A stretch of 60,798 nucleotides of DNA from Bacteroides stercorirosoris (GCF_900142015.1 NZ_FQZN01000033.1:1-60798); one strand, 5' to 3'. Shown: positions 8,539-18,173, counted from the first letter of the stretch. The notes: generated by a model from the letters alone, not told the origin. Numbers and translations: made by a program.

Positions 8539-9231
8539 ATGAAGAAACTGATTAGCATGCATTTTATAGGGATATTGGCATTAGCCATATTGTGTAGCGG
8601 ATGTAGCACCAACCGCATGGCGGCGGGTGACCCGGGCGCCGTATTGGCGGGAGCCGCCATCGGAGGCAATGTAGGAGGCGCCATCGGCGGGCTGATAGGC
8701 GAGAACAACCGAGGATGGAGAGGAGGTTACCGTGGTTCTGCCATCGGCACTATTGTGGGAACCATTGCCGGAGCCGCCATTGCCAATGCCGCCACCGCCC
8801 CCAAACAAACGGAAGAATACAGCTACCGGGTAGAGAGAACCCAGCCCACCTATAATTCCCGACCGGAAGCGCGCCCCTCCGCCATCAACAACCTGAAGAT
8901 ACGCAATATACGTTTCATTGACGATAGCCGCGACCACGTAATCAATGCGGGTGAGAATTGCAAAGTCATCTTCGAAATTATGAACGAGGGAAACAGGACC
9001 GCCTTCAACGTGGTGCCGGTAGTGGCGGAAGTCACGGGCATGAAGCACGTCTATATCTCGCCATCCGTCATGATAGAACAAATCGCTCCCCGCGAAGGCG
9101 TGAAATACACCGCCAGCATCAGCGCCGGAGAACGGATAAAGACGGGAGAAGTCATCTTCCGCATTGCCGTAGCCGACGAAAACGGAGAGGAATATGACTG
9201 GCAAGAGTTTTCATTGCCCACCCAACGATGA
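8539..9231 (+). CDS. Glycine-zipper lipoprotein with C-terminal Ig-like (CARDB-type) domain
   Basis: 230 aa. Signal peptide with lipobox LCSGC, so lipidated near residue 22. Residues ~30-85 form a glycine-zipper segment (GAAIGGNVGGAIGGLIG ... AIGTIVGTIAGAAIANA) that could insert in or line a membrane. Residues ~118-226 look like an immunoglobulin-fold repeat (INAGENCKVIFEIMNEGNRTAFNVVPVV), as in CARDB domains. Probably an envelope structural protein; no enzymatic motif. A small downstream gene starts 27 bp after its stop. Confidence 0.7.
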   Translation: MKKLISMHFIGILALAILCSGCSTNRMAAGDPGAVLAGAAIGGNVGGAIGGLIGENNRGWRGGYRGSAIGTIVGTIAGAAIANAATAPKQTEEYSYRVERTQPTYNSRPEARPSAINNLKIRNIRFIDDSRDHVINAGENCKVIFEIMNEGNRTAFNVVPVVAEVTGMKHVYISPSVMIEQIAPREGVKYTASISAGERIKTGEVIFRIAVADENGEEYDWQEFSLPTQR

Positions 9232-9258
9232 ACAATCTCTAATTAAAACAATAAAATC

Positions 9259-9438
9259 ATGGCCGACAACTATTTAGAAAAGCAATACGAAGCATACGAA
9301 GCAAGAAAAGCCGCTTGGGAAAAAGAACGCAAATACGGGAAGAAGCCCTCCCCTGCCAAGCGCCCGAAAACGGAGGAAAAGTCAAAAGGGAGTGAAGAAA
9401 CACCCCCTATCACGTCCCATCCGGAAAGTACTATTTAA
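9259..9438 (+). CDS. Small charged protein (59 aa), unknown
   Basis: The sequence begins MADNYLEKQYEAYEARKAAW and continues as a highly charged helix (EKERKYGKKP), then a Pro/Lys/Glu-rich tail. No membrane segment or cysteine is present. The frame runs from an ATG 27 bp after the glycine-zipper lipoprotein to TAA at 9436-9438 and overlaps the convergent MBL-hydrolase gene by 8 bp. Length, composition and operon position support a real gene. I do not recognise a function. Confidence 0.65.
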   Translation: MADNYLEKQYEAYEARKAAWEKERKYGKKPSPAKRPKTEEKSKGSEETPPITSHPESTI

Positions 9439-10288
9439 ATCCCGGAGGCGGCAAATGCATTCCCGCCATTGTCAATCCATTTTCCTTGGCATACCGGAGG
9501 AAGTGTTTACGTGACTTCACCGCCGCATCCTTATCCATATCGTAGGAGGCACAGATTTCGGGATGTTCCAATTGAAGAGCGGCTCCGTGAATCAAATCGG
9601 CTATCACCAATAGCTTGCCCGCCTGGTACACCGTATGGCCGGGAGTGTGCCCTTCCGCATTCATGGTAACCACATTCCCCGGCAAGGTTTCACCAAATTC
9701 AAACAGGTGTAAACGATCCTTATAAGCGTTCATGGTCTTCACCACTTGCGCATTCCTATCGGAAGGCATCTTGAGCCAGGCATCATACTCCACTTTCGAT
9801 GCATACACCTCGGCATTAGGGAAGACAATGCTATCTCCCTTCATCATCCCTCCGATGTGGTCACCGTGGAAGTGGGTGAGATACAGATACTTGATATCAG
9901 CGGGGGTTACTCCCAAAGAGGCCAACCCCGACAATAAACGGCTATCCGGTGCTCCCATTCCCGTATCAAACAAAATCCGGACACCATCCGTTTCTACCAG
10001 AAAAGTGCTCATGGACGAAGGTATCCCATCCGCCAACTTCAAGCTATCTATCAGCTCATCACTGGCATCGGCGAAAAGCGTCCTCTCCATAAGACGCTCT
10101 TTTGCATTATCCTGTATCCAGGTGACCTTCACTCCATCCAGTTGTAAGGTTTTCAAACCGTCACATGCCATAGTTGTACTATCCATACTTACTTCCTCAT
10201 TAGTTTGTTTCTTTGCACCGCCGCCACAACCTACCAGCAACAATGCAATTGATGCAACAACCCAATATTTCCATGTTTTGTTCTTCAT
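9431..10288 (-). CDS. Metallo-beta-lactamase-fold hydrolase, lipoprotein
   Basis: 285 aa with signal peptide and lipobox LLVGC (lipidated Cys21), so an envelope protein. The zinc-binding motif HFHGDH (His139, His141, Asp143, His144) is intact, and later histidines (EGHTPGH, ADLIHG) complete the MBL site. It resembles the AHL-lactonase/glyoxalase II-like branch more than true beta-lactamases; the substrate is unknown. It starts 39 bp after the upstream histidine-kinase stop on the same strand and may be cotranscribed with it. Confidence 0.85.
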   Translation of the reverse strand: MKNKTWKYWVVASIALLLVGCGGGAKKQTNEEVSMDSTTMACDGLKTLQLDGVKVTWIQDNAKERLMERTLFADASDELIDSLKLADGIPSSMSTFLVETDGVRILFDTGMGAPDSRLLSGLASLGVTPADIKYLYLTHFHGDHIGGMMKGDSIVFPNAEVYASKVEYDAWLKMPSDRNAQVVKTMNAYKDRLHLFEFGETLPGNVVTMNAEGHTPGHTVYQAGKLLVIADLIHGAALQLEHPEICASYDMDKDAAVKSRKHFLRYAKENGLTMAGMHLPPPGFK

Positions 10289-10327
10289 TGGTCTACTAAT
10301 TTTTTAGTTCATGAATAATAGTTTTGA

Positions 10328-11932
10328 TTATGCCGACTCGGCACAAGGATGCGTAAACCAGAAACGGCTACCGACGCCTACCTCAGACTCAAGCCCGATA
10401 GTGCCGCCAAGATGCTCGATAATACTCCGGCAGATGGATAATCCCAGACCGGTGCCTTTGGAAAAAGTATTAAGTTTCACAAAGCGGTCGAACACCTGCC
10501 CCACCGCATCCGGAGCAATACCGATGCCCGTATCTGTTACGGAGAATTCTATCTCATTGGTATCCTCCTTAAAGTGATACTCAAGAGTGATTTGCCCTTC
10601 GCTCGTAAACTTAAGGGCGTTATTGATAAAGTTGGTGACAACCTGCATCAAACGCTTCTTATCTGTATAAATACGATAATCGGGCAAATTAGAAGCCAGC
10701 AATACGGGCACGGGTTTATCTTCCTTGATTTCATAACCGCGAAGTATGTCTTCACAAAAGTCTTTGATGTTCAGATACCCCATATTGAAGTCGAGCGTCC
10801 CCGCCTCTATCTTCGACAAATCCAGAATATCGGATATCAATTGCAAGAGCAACTCTGTGTTCTCCTGCATGATTTCAATATACCCCTGACGTTCTTTCTT
10901 GTCATCTTCCTCAACGAGCATACTTGCAAAACCGACAATCGCATTCAACGGAGTACGGATTTCATGACTCATATTGGCCAGGAAAGCCGACTTCAGGCGG
11001 TCCAGATTCTCCGCCTTCTCCTTGGCTATCCTTAATTCTTCTTCTATCTTTTTCTGATGGTCGATGTCGACACTGGTGATGACGTGCGCCATTTGTCCGT
11101 CTATCCAGGGGAATGCGGCACTGAACACGCGAAACCAGCATTTGTCGAACGGGCGTTGATAGTCCCAGGAGTAAACCCTGGTGGGCTGGCCATTTTCATC
11201 AATCAAGTGCCTTTTAGGGCAGAACTCACACTCGCCCGTTTTATCGGTGTAGAGCGCTTGCCAGCATTTCTTCCCTTCGAAATGCCTGATGCCGCCATAC
11301 GGGGCGGCCATAGACGCATTGGCATATAGCATGTCATGAGAATCGAAAGAGTTCACATAAATGTCCACTCCCATATTGTTCATAATGCTACCCAGCGTGT
11401 TGCTTGCCCGCACTTCTCTTTCCTTATATTCCCTGACCGCTATCTCCTTGGAGAGCGAGCCCAATATCAGATGAATCATCTGGAGCTCGTCTTCCGCGAA
11501 AGGTATCGAGGCTTCTTCCCTATCCGCAAACCCGATAAATCCGATAATCTTGCCTTCGGAATCTTCGAATTGCCTGATTAGCAAAGAATCCACTCCATAA
11601 AAATCCAAAATATCCATATCGGACAAAGATATATTCCCACCCTTACGTGTATAAAAGGGTTTCTTTCCAGCCTCTATACGATCAGAATGTTGTGTGGTCA
11701 TCTCTCCCATTTCAAAACGAGACCTCAGGGTGCCACCTTCATTTCCGATGGTTTCCTTCAAAAAGAAATAGCGAAAGCCATCCGTTTGATAAACAAACCC
11801 TTTCTTGAATCCATAGTAATTACAAATGTCTATCAACGACTTCGTGATTTTCCTTTCAATAGATTCATGGCCATTCAACCGTTCTAAAAACTGAAGTAGA
11901 AATACACTTAAACTTTCCTTGCTTTTGGTCAT
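10328..11932 (-). CDS. Cytosolic GAF-PAS sensor histidine kinase (orphan)
   Basis: 534 aa without membrane segments. A GAF-like domain (about 30-165) is followed by a PAS-like domain (about 180-292) with an unusual CEFCPKRH (Cys235, Cys238), which could bind metal or sense redox. HisKA carries His323 in MSHEIRTPLNAIVGF. The HATPase domain has FINNALKF (N box), DTGIGIA (G1) and GTGLGLSI (G2). No receiver domain and no adjacent response regulator are present, so its partner lies elsewhere. The downstream neighbour is the MBL-fold lipoprotein. Confidence 0.9.
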   Translation of the reverse strand: MTKSKESLSVFLLQFLERLNGHESIERKITKSLIDICNYYGFKKGFVYQTDGFRYFFLKETIGNEGGTLRSRFEMGEMTTQHSDRIEAGKKPFYTRKGGNISLSDMDILDFYGVDSLLIRQFEDSEGKIIGFIGFADREEASIPFAEDELQMIHLILGSLSKEIAVREYKEREVRASNTLGSIMNNMGVDIYVNSFDSHDMLYANASMAAPYGGIRHFEGKKCWQALYTDKTGECEFCPKRHLIDENGQPTRVYSWDYQRPFDKCWFRVFSAAFPWIDGQMAHVITSVDIDHQKKIEEELRIAKEKAENLDRLKSAFLANMSHEIRTPLNAIVGFASMLVEEDDKKERQGYIEIMQENTELLLQLISDILDLSKIEAGTLDFNMGYLNIKDFCEDILRGYEIKEDKPVPVLLASNLPDYRIYTDKKRLMQVVTNFINNALKFTSEGQITLEYHFKEDTNEIEFSVTDTGIGIAPDAVGQVFDRFVKLNTFSKGTGLGLSICRSIIEHLGGTIGLESEVGVGSRFWFTHPCAESA

Positions 11933-12139
11933 ATAGTCTTTAGTTCCTTAAGTTTAGACTACTCGGAACGAATTCTCGTTTTTTCCTCCAAGCATTCAAG
12001 CCGCTAATATACAAACTTTTAAAGACAATAGAGCATTTTTTACCAAGTTTTTAAATATTAAATATTTTCCTTTTCACACAAAGCAAGATAAAGGGAAGCC
12101 TATTTTATTTTACAAGTACTTCAAAAGCATATACAACTT

Positions 12140-13588
12140 TCAATCATAGTTTTCGTAGCGCGAACGCAACTTTGCCGGACTTTTGGATGACGGCTCCGGC
12201 TTCCCGGAACCCGACTTCTTTTGCCCGGATTGCTGGACAGGTCGAGGTCTTTCGGGACGGTTATTATTCCGCTTGGGCTTTTCGGCAGATACCACCGCCT
12301 TTTGAGTGCTTCCGGTTGGTTCGACCGGTCTCTTTCTGTCCTCCCGCCTCCTATTGTTCTGAGGTCTTCCTCCCTGAGTGCGGCTTTGCGATTTCGATGC
12401 AATGTTTTGGGTAGAAGAAGTAGTAGGAGAAGCGGCAGGCTCTCCCAAAGAAGGCAAATTGTGCTTTTGTTGCACCAGCTTTATACCCGTAAGTTTCTCT
12501 ATTTCACGTAGCATGGGGGCTTCTTCGCTTGAGCAAAAAGCAATGGCACGTCCTTCGCAACCCGCACGTCCGGTACGTCCGATACGGTGCACGTAGGTCT
12601 CCGGAACATCAGGCAAATCAAAATTGAGAACCAGGTCCAGCCCTTTTATGTCGATACCGCGTGCGGCAATATCCGTAGCAATAATCACATTGGAGCGCCC
12701 TTCCTTAAAGTTGCTCAACGCACGTTGGCGGGCATTTTGTGACTTGTCTCCATGTATGCTTTCGCAAGCAATGCCACGACGAGACAGGTAGCGGGCAATG
12801 TTATCCGCCCCATGCTTGGTACGGGAGAAAACCAGCACCTGATGGCCTGCCTCTCCGAGCAACAATTGAGCCAACAATTCTTTCTTCTGAGGTTTCTCTA
12901 CCCGGTAGACGGACTGGCTGATAATCTCCACAACACTGGATGCCGGAGTTACTTCCACACGCGCTGGATTGTGCAACAAACTCTTGGCAAGACGGTCGAT
13001 ACTATCGGGCATGGTGGCCGAGAAGAAAAGGGTTTGCTTCTTGGGCGGGAGCTTGGGCAAGAGGCGTTTGACGTCATGGATAAATCCCATGTCGAGCATA
13101 CGGTCGGCCTCATCAAGAACGAAGTGGCGAACATCGTCGAGGCGGATAAAGCCTTGCGACATCAGGTCGAGCAAACGTCCGGGAGTAGCCGTCAGGATGT
13201 CCGTCCCGGCACGAAGCTCATCGGTTTGAGACTTTTGTTTCACTCCGCCGAAGATAACCGTGTGGCGCAAGGTCGTATAGCGTGTATAGTCCGCCAACGA
13301 TTCATCAATCTGAATCGCCAACTCCCGGGTTGGGGTCAGGATAAGCGCACGGATGCTACGCGGAGCACCTTTGCGTTGGGGCATAGGGGCGGCAAGCAAT
13401 TGCTCGATGATGGGTACGGCGAAAGCGGCGGTTTTGCCGGTTCCGGTTTGCGCCAGTCCCAACAAATCACGCCCGGTCAGGGCTTCGGGTATAGCTTGTT
13501 CTTGGATAAGTGTAGGGGTAGAATAGTTTTTTTCGAGGAGCGCACGGCACACCGGCTCCGAAATATTCATCTGTTTAAATGTCATCAT
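12140..13588 (-). CDS. DEAD-box RNA helicase (RhlE-like)
   Basis: 482 aa. All helicase motifs are visible: Q motif (YSTPTLIQEQAIP), AQTGTGKT, PTRELAIQI, TPGRLLD, DEADRMLDMGF, SAT, ATDIAARGIDI and HRIGRTGRAG. The last ~100 residues are a low-complexity basic tail rich in Arg/Asn/Pro/Ser/Lys, as in RhlE-type helicases acting on ribosome assembly or RNA turnover. A -7 box lies at 13606-13613. The assignment to RhlE rather than another DEAD subgroup is from tail type only. Confidence 0.93.
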   Translation of the reverse strand: MMTFKQMNISEPVCRALLEKNYSTPTLIQEQAIPEALTGRDLLGLAQTGTGKTAAFAVPIIEQLLAAPMPQRKGAPRSIRALILTPTRELAIQIDESLADYTRYTTLRHTVIFGGVKQKSQTDELRAGTDILTATPGRLLDLMSQGFIRLDDVRHFVLDEADRMLDMGFIHDVKRLLPKLPPKKQTLFFSATMPDSIDRLAKSLLHNPARVEVTPASSVVEIISQSVYRVEKPQKKELLAQLLLGEAGHQVLVFSRTKHGADNIARYLSRRGIACESIHGDKSQNARQRALSNFKEGRSNVIIATDIAARGIDIKGLDLVLNFDLPDVPETYVHRIGRTGRAGCEGRAIAFCSSEEAPMLREIEKLTGIKLVQQKHNLPSLGEPAASPTTSSTQNIASKSQSRTQGGRPQNNRRREDRKRPVEPTGSTQKAVVSAEKPKRNNNRPERPRPVQQSGQKKSGSGKPEPSSKSPAKLRSRYENYD

Positions 13589-13605
13589 TTCTTTTTATTA
13601 CGGCA

Positions 13606-13613
13606 CAAAGGTA
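13606..13613 (-). promoter_or_regulatory. -7 box for the DEAD-box helicase gene
   Basis: TACCTTTG on the minus strand, 17 bp before the start codon. Confidence 0.65.
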
Positions 13614-13635
13614 CGATTTTACAGGGAATTATCAC

Positions 13636-13643
13636 TATATTTG
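13636..13643 (+). promoter_or_regulatory. -7 box for the VOC-GNAT gene
   Basis: TATATTTG. It overlaps a TTG that would extend the ORF upstream, which excludes that TTG as the start and favours the ATG at 13659. Confidence 0.65.
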
Positions 13644-13658
13644 CATGAAAAAGGAATC

Positions 13659-14600
13659 ATGAGAGTACATCACATCGCTATCTGGACCTTCCGCCTGGAG
13701 GAATTAAGGAACTTCTATATCCGGTATTTTAGCGGAAAGAGCAACGAAAAATATATCAACCTTAAGAAAGGTTTCGAATCATACTTCATCTACTTTGATG
13801 AAGGTCCGTCATTAGAATTAATGAGCCGCACGGACGTGCAAAACACTCTGATAGAAGAAAACAGGTTAGGGCTCACCCACTTCGCCCTTGCCTTTCAAAG
13901 CAAAGAAGATGTACTCAAGACTACTGAACAACTCCGGGCAGACGGTTATACCATAGCCGGAGAACCGCGCACTTCAGGCGATGGTTATTTCGAAAGCGTC
14001 ATACTTGATCCTGACGGAAACCGCGTAGAATGTGTCTATCGGAAAGAAGAAACTTCGGAAGAACCCGACGCCCCAATTGAAACGGAACGGTTGCTACTAC
14101 GCCCCTTCGTGGAGAGCGATGCAGAGGCCCTCTTTGCCTGTTGCCGAAACCCCAACATAGGAAACAATGCGGGTTGGCAACCTCACGCAAGCCTGGAGGA
14201 ATCACGGGAAGTACTTCGTTCCGTATTCTTATCCCAGAAAGGGGTATGGGCCATTACCCTGAAAGACAACGGGCAATTGATTGGCTCCATCGGCATCATC
14301 GCCGACCCCAGACGCGAAAACCCGCAAGTACGTATGCTGGGATATTGGCTCGACGAGGCTCAATGGGGAAAAGGCTATATGACGGAGGCGGTAAAAGCGG
14401 TACTAAACTACGGTTTCGGCACGCTAAAACTAAGTCTTATCACCGCTAACTGTTACCCCCATAACGAGCGCTCTCAACAAGTATTGAAACGCCAGGGCTT
14501 TGTGCATGAGGGTACGCTTCATCAGGCCGAAGTGACTTATGACGGACATGTATATGACCATCAATGCTATTACCTGACAAATCCGAAACATCAAAAATGA
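13659..14600 (+). CDS. Fusion of VOC (glyoxalase-like) domain and GNAT acetyltransferase
   Basis: 313 aa from the ATG at 13659 (MRVHHIAIW). Residues ~1-125 are a vicinal-oxygen-chelate domain (HHIAIWTFRLEELRNFY ... VILDPDGNRVECVY). Residues ~138-313 are a RimJ/RimL-type GNAT domain (TERLLLRPFVESDAEALF ... GYWLDEAQWGKGYMTEAVKAVLNYGF ... NCYPHNERSQQVLKRQGF). The GNAT half would acetylate an N-terminus or small amine from acetyl-CoA; the VOC half may bind a small molecule or antibiotic. The combined substrate is unknown. It is divergent from the helicase gene, with overlapping promoter region. Confidence 0.85.
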   Translation: MRVHHIAIWTFRLEELRNFYIRYFSGKSNEKYINLKKGFESYFIYFDEGPSLELMSRTDVQNTLIEENRLGLTHFALAFQSKEDVLKTTEQLRADGYTIAGEPRTSGDGYFESVILDPDGNRVECVYRKEETSEEPDAPIETERLLLRPFVESDAEALFACCRNPNIGNNAGWQPHASLEESREVLRSVFLSQKGVWAITLKDNGQLIGSIGIIADPRRENPQVRMLGYWLDEAQWGKGYMTEAVKAVLNYGFGTLKLSLITANCYPHNERSQQVLKRQGFVHEGTLHQAEVTYDGHVYDHQCYYLTNPKHQK

Positions 14601-14733
14601 GTCTATAAAAGGGAAAAATAAGATTTACATTCATATAGTCTTTTTTTAAGACATCATAAATTCAGCGTTACGATACAAACGAAGTTAATTCTCACATTTT
14701 TATCCATTTGTGTGGGAATTCAAAATAATCGTG

Positions 14734-14741
14734 TAACTTTG
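14734..14741 (+). promoter_or_regulatory. -7 box for the PAS histidine kinase gene
   Basis: TAACTTTG, 55 bp before the first ATG of the kinase. The flanking 14601-14796 interval is otherwise AT-rich and holds no gene I can support. Confidence 0.6.
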
Positions 14742-14796
14742 CGAATGAGATTTTCTTTAGAATCTCCACTGGTAACGGATATAGGCGCGTGCTTTT

Positions 14797-16305
14797 ATGA
14801 CAAATAATATAGTTCAAAAAAATGACTCTATGAAAAAACGATATCGGATACTCAAAAGGGTATCTGTCATTTTAATTCTCCTTGCTCTATTTACAAAGAT
14901 GCATGCGCAAAAAGTGCAATATACCCAATACCACCACATCCTCACACACTCTTACGAACAGTTGTTACCCGTTTACAAGAACCTTAATAAGATTCTGAAT
15001 ACAGAAATCAATGCAGAAGAGACTTCGCAGGAGGACTACACCATAATCAAAATACCTTTCCGCATCGAGCATCACAAAACTCTACTTATCGGTATTTTTA
15101 CCCTGGGCGCCTTTGCCATTTGTTTTTTCATCCTATATCCGTTGTTCCTCTATTTCAGGGAGTCAAAACGGAAACGTGCCACCCAAAGGGAATTAATCAG
15201 GGAAAAGGAATTGCTATCATTATCACTTGAAAAGAGCGATATCTATGCCTGGAAATATGTGGAATCCACCAACACCTTCTCATGCGATAAAGAATTCTTT
15301 GAGCATCTGGACATGCCTTTCCGCACGTTCACTCTACAAGAGATGACCGAGGCCATACACCCGGAAGACCGAACGGATGTGCTGACCACCTTCTTCCGGG
15401 TAAAGAGCCAGGAAGATTCAAAAGCACATACTCAATGCCGGTGCAACTTCAATGGCAAAGGGTACATCTGGTACGAACTTCGCTATGTCAACCCCACGAA
15501 AGCCATGGCAGAAACCGCCTCCATCATAGGGTTGGTGACCAATGTGCAACACTTCAAAGATAAAGAAGAAGAGTTGATGAAAGCCAAAGACCTGGCGATA
15601 GAGGCAGAGCTTAAGCAATCATTCCTCGCCAATATGAGCCATGAGATACGCACACCGCTCAATGCAATCGTAGGCTTCTCCAACCTGTTGGTCAGTGAAG
15701 ATGACTTGTCCGATGACGAGAAAGCGGACTTTATAAATACCATCAATAGCAATTGCGAACTTCTTCTAAAACTCATAAACGACATATTGGAATTATCCCG
15801 TATCGAATCCGGCAAAATGGCTTTCTCCTTTTCAACTTGCAACCTGAATAGCTGGATTGACAATATGTACATGACTCATTCCTTATTGATACCCAAGGAG
15901 ATTGAGTTCATAAAAGAAGTGCCCGATGCCACCTTCTTCATCCATACGGACGTGAACCGGCTTAGTCAGATCATTACCAATTTCCTGAACAATGCTGCCA
16001 AATTCACCAAGTCGGGATTCATAAAACTGGGATATGAGATAGACTTCTCGAACTATGAAATTTCCATCTATGTGGAAGATACCGGAAAAGGCATTCCGAA
16101 AGAAGAACAGCGGATGATATTCGAACGTTTCTACAAGCAAGACGAATTTGTTCAGGGCACCGGCCTGGGGCTTTCCATAAGCATGGTCATAGCTGAAAAA
16201 CTGGGTGGAAAAATCTCCGTTAGCTCCGAGGCCGGAAAGGGAAGCCGATTCACCTTCACCCTACCCTATCATAATGAGAGTGAAGAACTTTTCTCCGTGG
16301 GATAA
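14797..16305 (+). CDS. Membrane sensor histidine kinase with PAS domain (orphan)
   Basis: 502 aa; translation may instead begin at Met12 (14830), which gives a cleaner signal sequence (KKRYRILKRVSVILILLAL). A short periplasmic loop is followed by a transmembrane segment (about 95-120), a coiled region, a PAS domain (about 145-255) and HisKA with His282 (MSHEIRTPLNAIVGF). The HATPase domain has FLNNAAKF, DTGKGIP and GTGLGLSI. There is no receiver domain or nearby regulator. Its C-terminal half is similar in style to the other orphan kinase at 10328-11932. Confidence 0.9.
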   Translation: MTNNIVQKNDSMKKRYRILKRVSVILILLALFTKMHAQKVQYTQYHHILTHSYEQLLPVYKNLNKILNTEINAEETSQEDYTIIKIPFRIEHHKTLLIGIFTLGAFAICFFILYPLFLYFRESKRKRATQRELIREKELLSLSLEKSDIYAWKYVESTNTFSCDKEFFEHLDMPFRTFTLQEMTEAIHPEDRTDVLTTFFRVKSQEDSKAHTQCRCNFNGKGYIWYELRYVNPTKAMAETASIIGLVTNVQHFKDKEEELMKAKDLAIEAELKQSFLANMSHEIRTPLNAIVGFSNLLVSEDDLSDDEKADFINTINSNCELLLKLINDILELSRIESGKMAFSFSTCNLNSWIDNMYMTHSLLIPKEIEFIKEVPDATFFIHTDVNRLSQIITNFLNNAAKFTKSGFIKLGYEIDFSNYEISIYVEDTGKGIPKEEQRMIFERFYKQDEFVQGTGLGLSISMVIAEKLGGKISVSSEAGKGSRFTFTLPYHNESEELFSVG

Positions 16306-16355
16306 TATATAATCAGAAAGCACGGCACCATGATACGCTTATTATAAGAAATGAG

Positions 16356-16363
16356 TATCTTTG
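16356..16363 (+). promoter_or_regulatory. -7 box immediately upstream of the RluA-family gene
   Basis: TATCTTTG ending only 7 nt before the ATG at 16371, which predicts a leaderless or near-leaderless mRNA. Confidence 0.6.
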
Positions 16364-16370
16364 CGCCATT

Positions 16371-17996
16371 ATGTTGCACCGTTTCAAGACTTCCATAGCA
16401 AATATTCCACTTCCGGAAAGGTTTACTTATCCTTTCTGCTACACTCCCCATCCATTATGCGTGATGGCGGCGGAAGAGGTGCAACACTATCTCAACCGGC
16501 AACATGAATGGAAAGAAGAACTAAGTCGGGGGAAAATGTTCGGAGTGCTGGTGGTGCAGACCGGAAATGGGGAGATTGGTTACCTGGCCGCGTTTTCGGG
16601 CATATTGGCGGGGAAGAACCAACACTCCTACTTCGTTCCGCCCGTATATGACTTGTTGCAACCGCAAGGTTTCTTTAAAGTCGAAGAGGAAAATATCTCC
16701 GCCATCAACCGGCGCATCAAGCAATTGGAAGAGGACAAGGAATACACTTCTTTGTTGTCCGAGCTCACCCGGACCCACCAACAAGCCCGGGAAGCACTGG
16801 ACATAGCCAAACAACAATTAAAAGAAGCGAAAGAGAAAAGAGAATTGCGTAGAAAGGAAGCCGGACTCACTACCGAAGAAGAAGCTGGTCTGATACGCGA
16901 AAGCCAATTTCAAAAAGCGGAATACAAACGGCTGGAACGTTCCTGGAAAGAAAAGATAGCCGCTTTGCAAGTGGAAATCAATAACCGGGAAGAACAAATT
17001 CAAGAGTTGAAGGTGGAACGCAAAAGCCGTTCCGCCGCCCTGCAACAACAATTATTCGGGCAATTCAGAATGTTGAACTACCGGAAGGAGGTGAAAACCT
17101 TGTGTGATATATTCAGCCAAACCGTGCACAAAACTCCTCCCGCCGGTGCCGGAGAATGTGCCGCCCCCAAATTGTTGCAACAAGCCTATCTGCATGGCTG
17201 GAAACCCATTGCTATGGCAGAGTTCTGGTGGGGCAACTCTCCCAAAGCCGAAATCCGCCATCATGGTTATTATTATCCCGCTTGTAAAGGTAAGTGCGAG
17301 CCTATCTTGCAACACATGCTTCAAGGGTTGGAAGTAGAAGAAAATCCTATGCTACAACTTCCGGAACAGGGCTACGGGAAATTAAAAATAGTCTATGAGG
17401 ACAAATGGTTATTGGTAGTCAACAAGCCTTCCGGAATGCTCTCCGTGCCCGGTAAGGGTGAAAAGGAGTCCGTATATAGTCTGGCAAGGCAACTCTATCC
17501 GGAAGCCGACGGGCCGATGATTGTGCACCGGCTGGACATGGCTACATCGGGACTTTTAATCGTTGCCAAGAATAAAAAGGTGCATCAACACCTGCAAGCC
17601 CAGTTCAAGAATCACACCATCCGAAAGATGTATATAGCCCTGCTCGACGGCATCATTCCCCAAGACGAGGGAACCATCGAGCTTCCCATTTGCCCGGATC
17701 CGCTGGATCGTCCCCGGCAGGTGGTAGACATGGAGTATGGCAAACCCGCCATCACTCATTATCAGGTTCTTGAGCGGAGGGACAAATGCACACGCATAGC
17801 TTTTCATCCGCATACAGGGCGCACTCATCAGCTCCGTGTACATGCCGCACATCCGTCAGGTCTGCATTGTCCTATCATAGGTGACGAGCTTTACGGGAGA
17901 AAGGATAAACGCCTCTATCTGCATGCCGAGTCCATCGAATTTACCCATCCCGCCGACGGACGGATCATCCGTATCACGGAAAAGGCTGACTTCTGA
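16371..17996 (+). CDS. RluA-family pseudouridine synthase with long coiled-coil N-terminus
   Basis: 541 aa, much longer than a typical RluA protein. The catalytic domain occupies about 345-541 with IVHRLDMATSGLLIV (catalytic Asp389) and HPHTGRTHQLRVHAAH. The first ~330 residues include a coiled coil (about 105-225, rich in Glu/Lys/Gln) and a segment ending HGYYYPACKGKCEPIL, whose cysteines may hold a metal. It should isomerise uridine in rRNA or tRNA; the site is unknown. This extended architecture looks like a Bacteroidetes variant of the family. Confidence 0.88.
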   Translation: MLHRFKTSIANIPLPERFTYPFCYTPHPLCVMAAEEVQHYLNRQHEWKEELSRGKMFGVLVVQTGNGEIGYLAAFSGILAGKNQHSYFVPPVYDLLQPQGFFKVEEENISAINRRIKQLEEDKEYTSLLSELTRTHQQAREALDIAKQQLKEAKEKRELRRKEAGLTTEEEAGLIRESQFQKAEYKRLERSWKEKIAALQVEINNREEQIQELKVERKSRSAALQQQLFGQFRMLNYRKEVKTLCDIFSQTVHKTPPAGAGECAAPKLLQQAYLHGWKPIAMAEFWWGNSPKAEIRHHGYYYPACKGKCEPILQHMLQGLEVEENPMLQLPEQGYGKLKIVYEDKWLLVVNKPSGMLSVPGKGEKESVYSLARQLYPEADGPMIVHRLDMATSGLLIVAKNKKVHQHLQAQFKNHTIRKMYIALLDGIIPQDEGTIELPICPDPLDRPRQVVDMEYGKPAITHYQVLERRDKCTRIAFHPHTGRTHQLRVHAAHPSGLHCPIIGDELYGRKDKRLYLHAESIEFTHPADGRIIRITEKADF

Positions 17997-18111
17997 TGAT
18001 TGCTTCTTCTCTTTTTCTCCTTCACAAGAGAGAGTCAAAAAGCCTATATAAACTGACAAATAGCTTAGGAATTGAGCCTTTTCATTCCCATCATATCCGG
18101 ATTTTAATCCC

Positions 18112-18119
18112 TATTTTTG
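18112..18119 (+). promoter_or_regulatory. -7 box for the GH28 gene
   Basis: TATTTTTG, 54 bp before the chosen ATG at 18174. It overlaps the TTG that would extend the ORF, so that upstream start is rejected. Confidence 0.6.
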
Positions 18120-18173
18120 CAAACGGATAAATCTATCCGATCAAGCACTATTAACCAACTAATGATTAAAACC

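Noticed and set aside
12752..13648. 298-aa plus-strand ORF opposite the DEAD-box helicase
   Set aside because: Antisense shadow with no recognisable motif.
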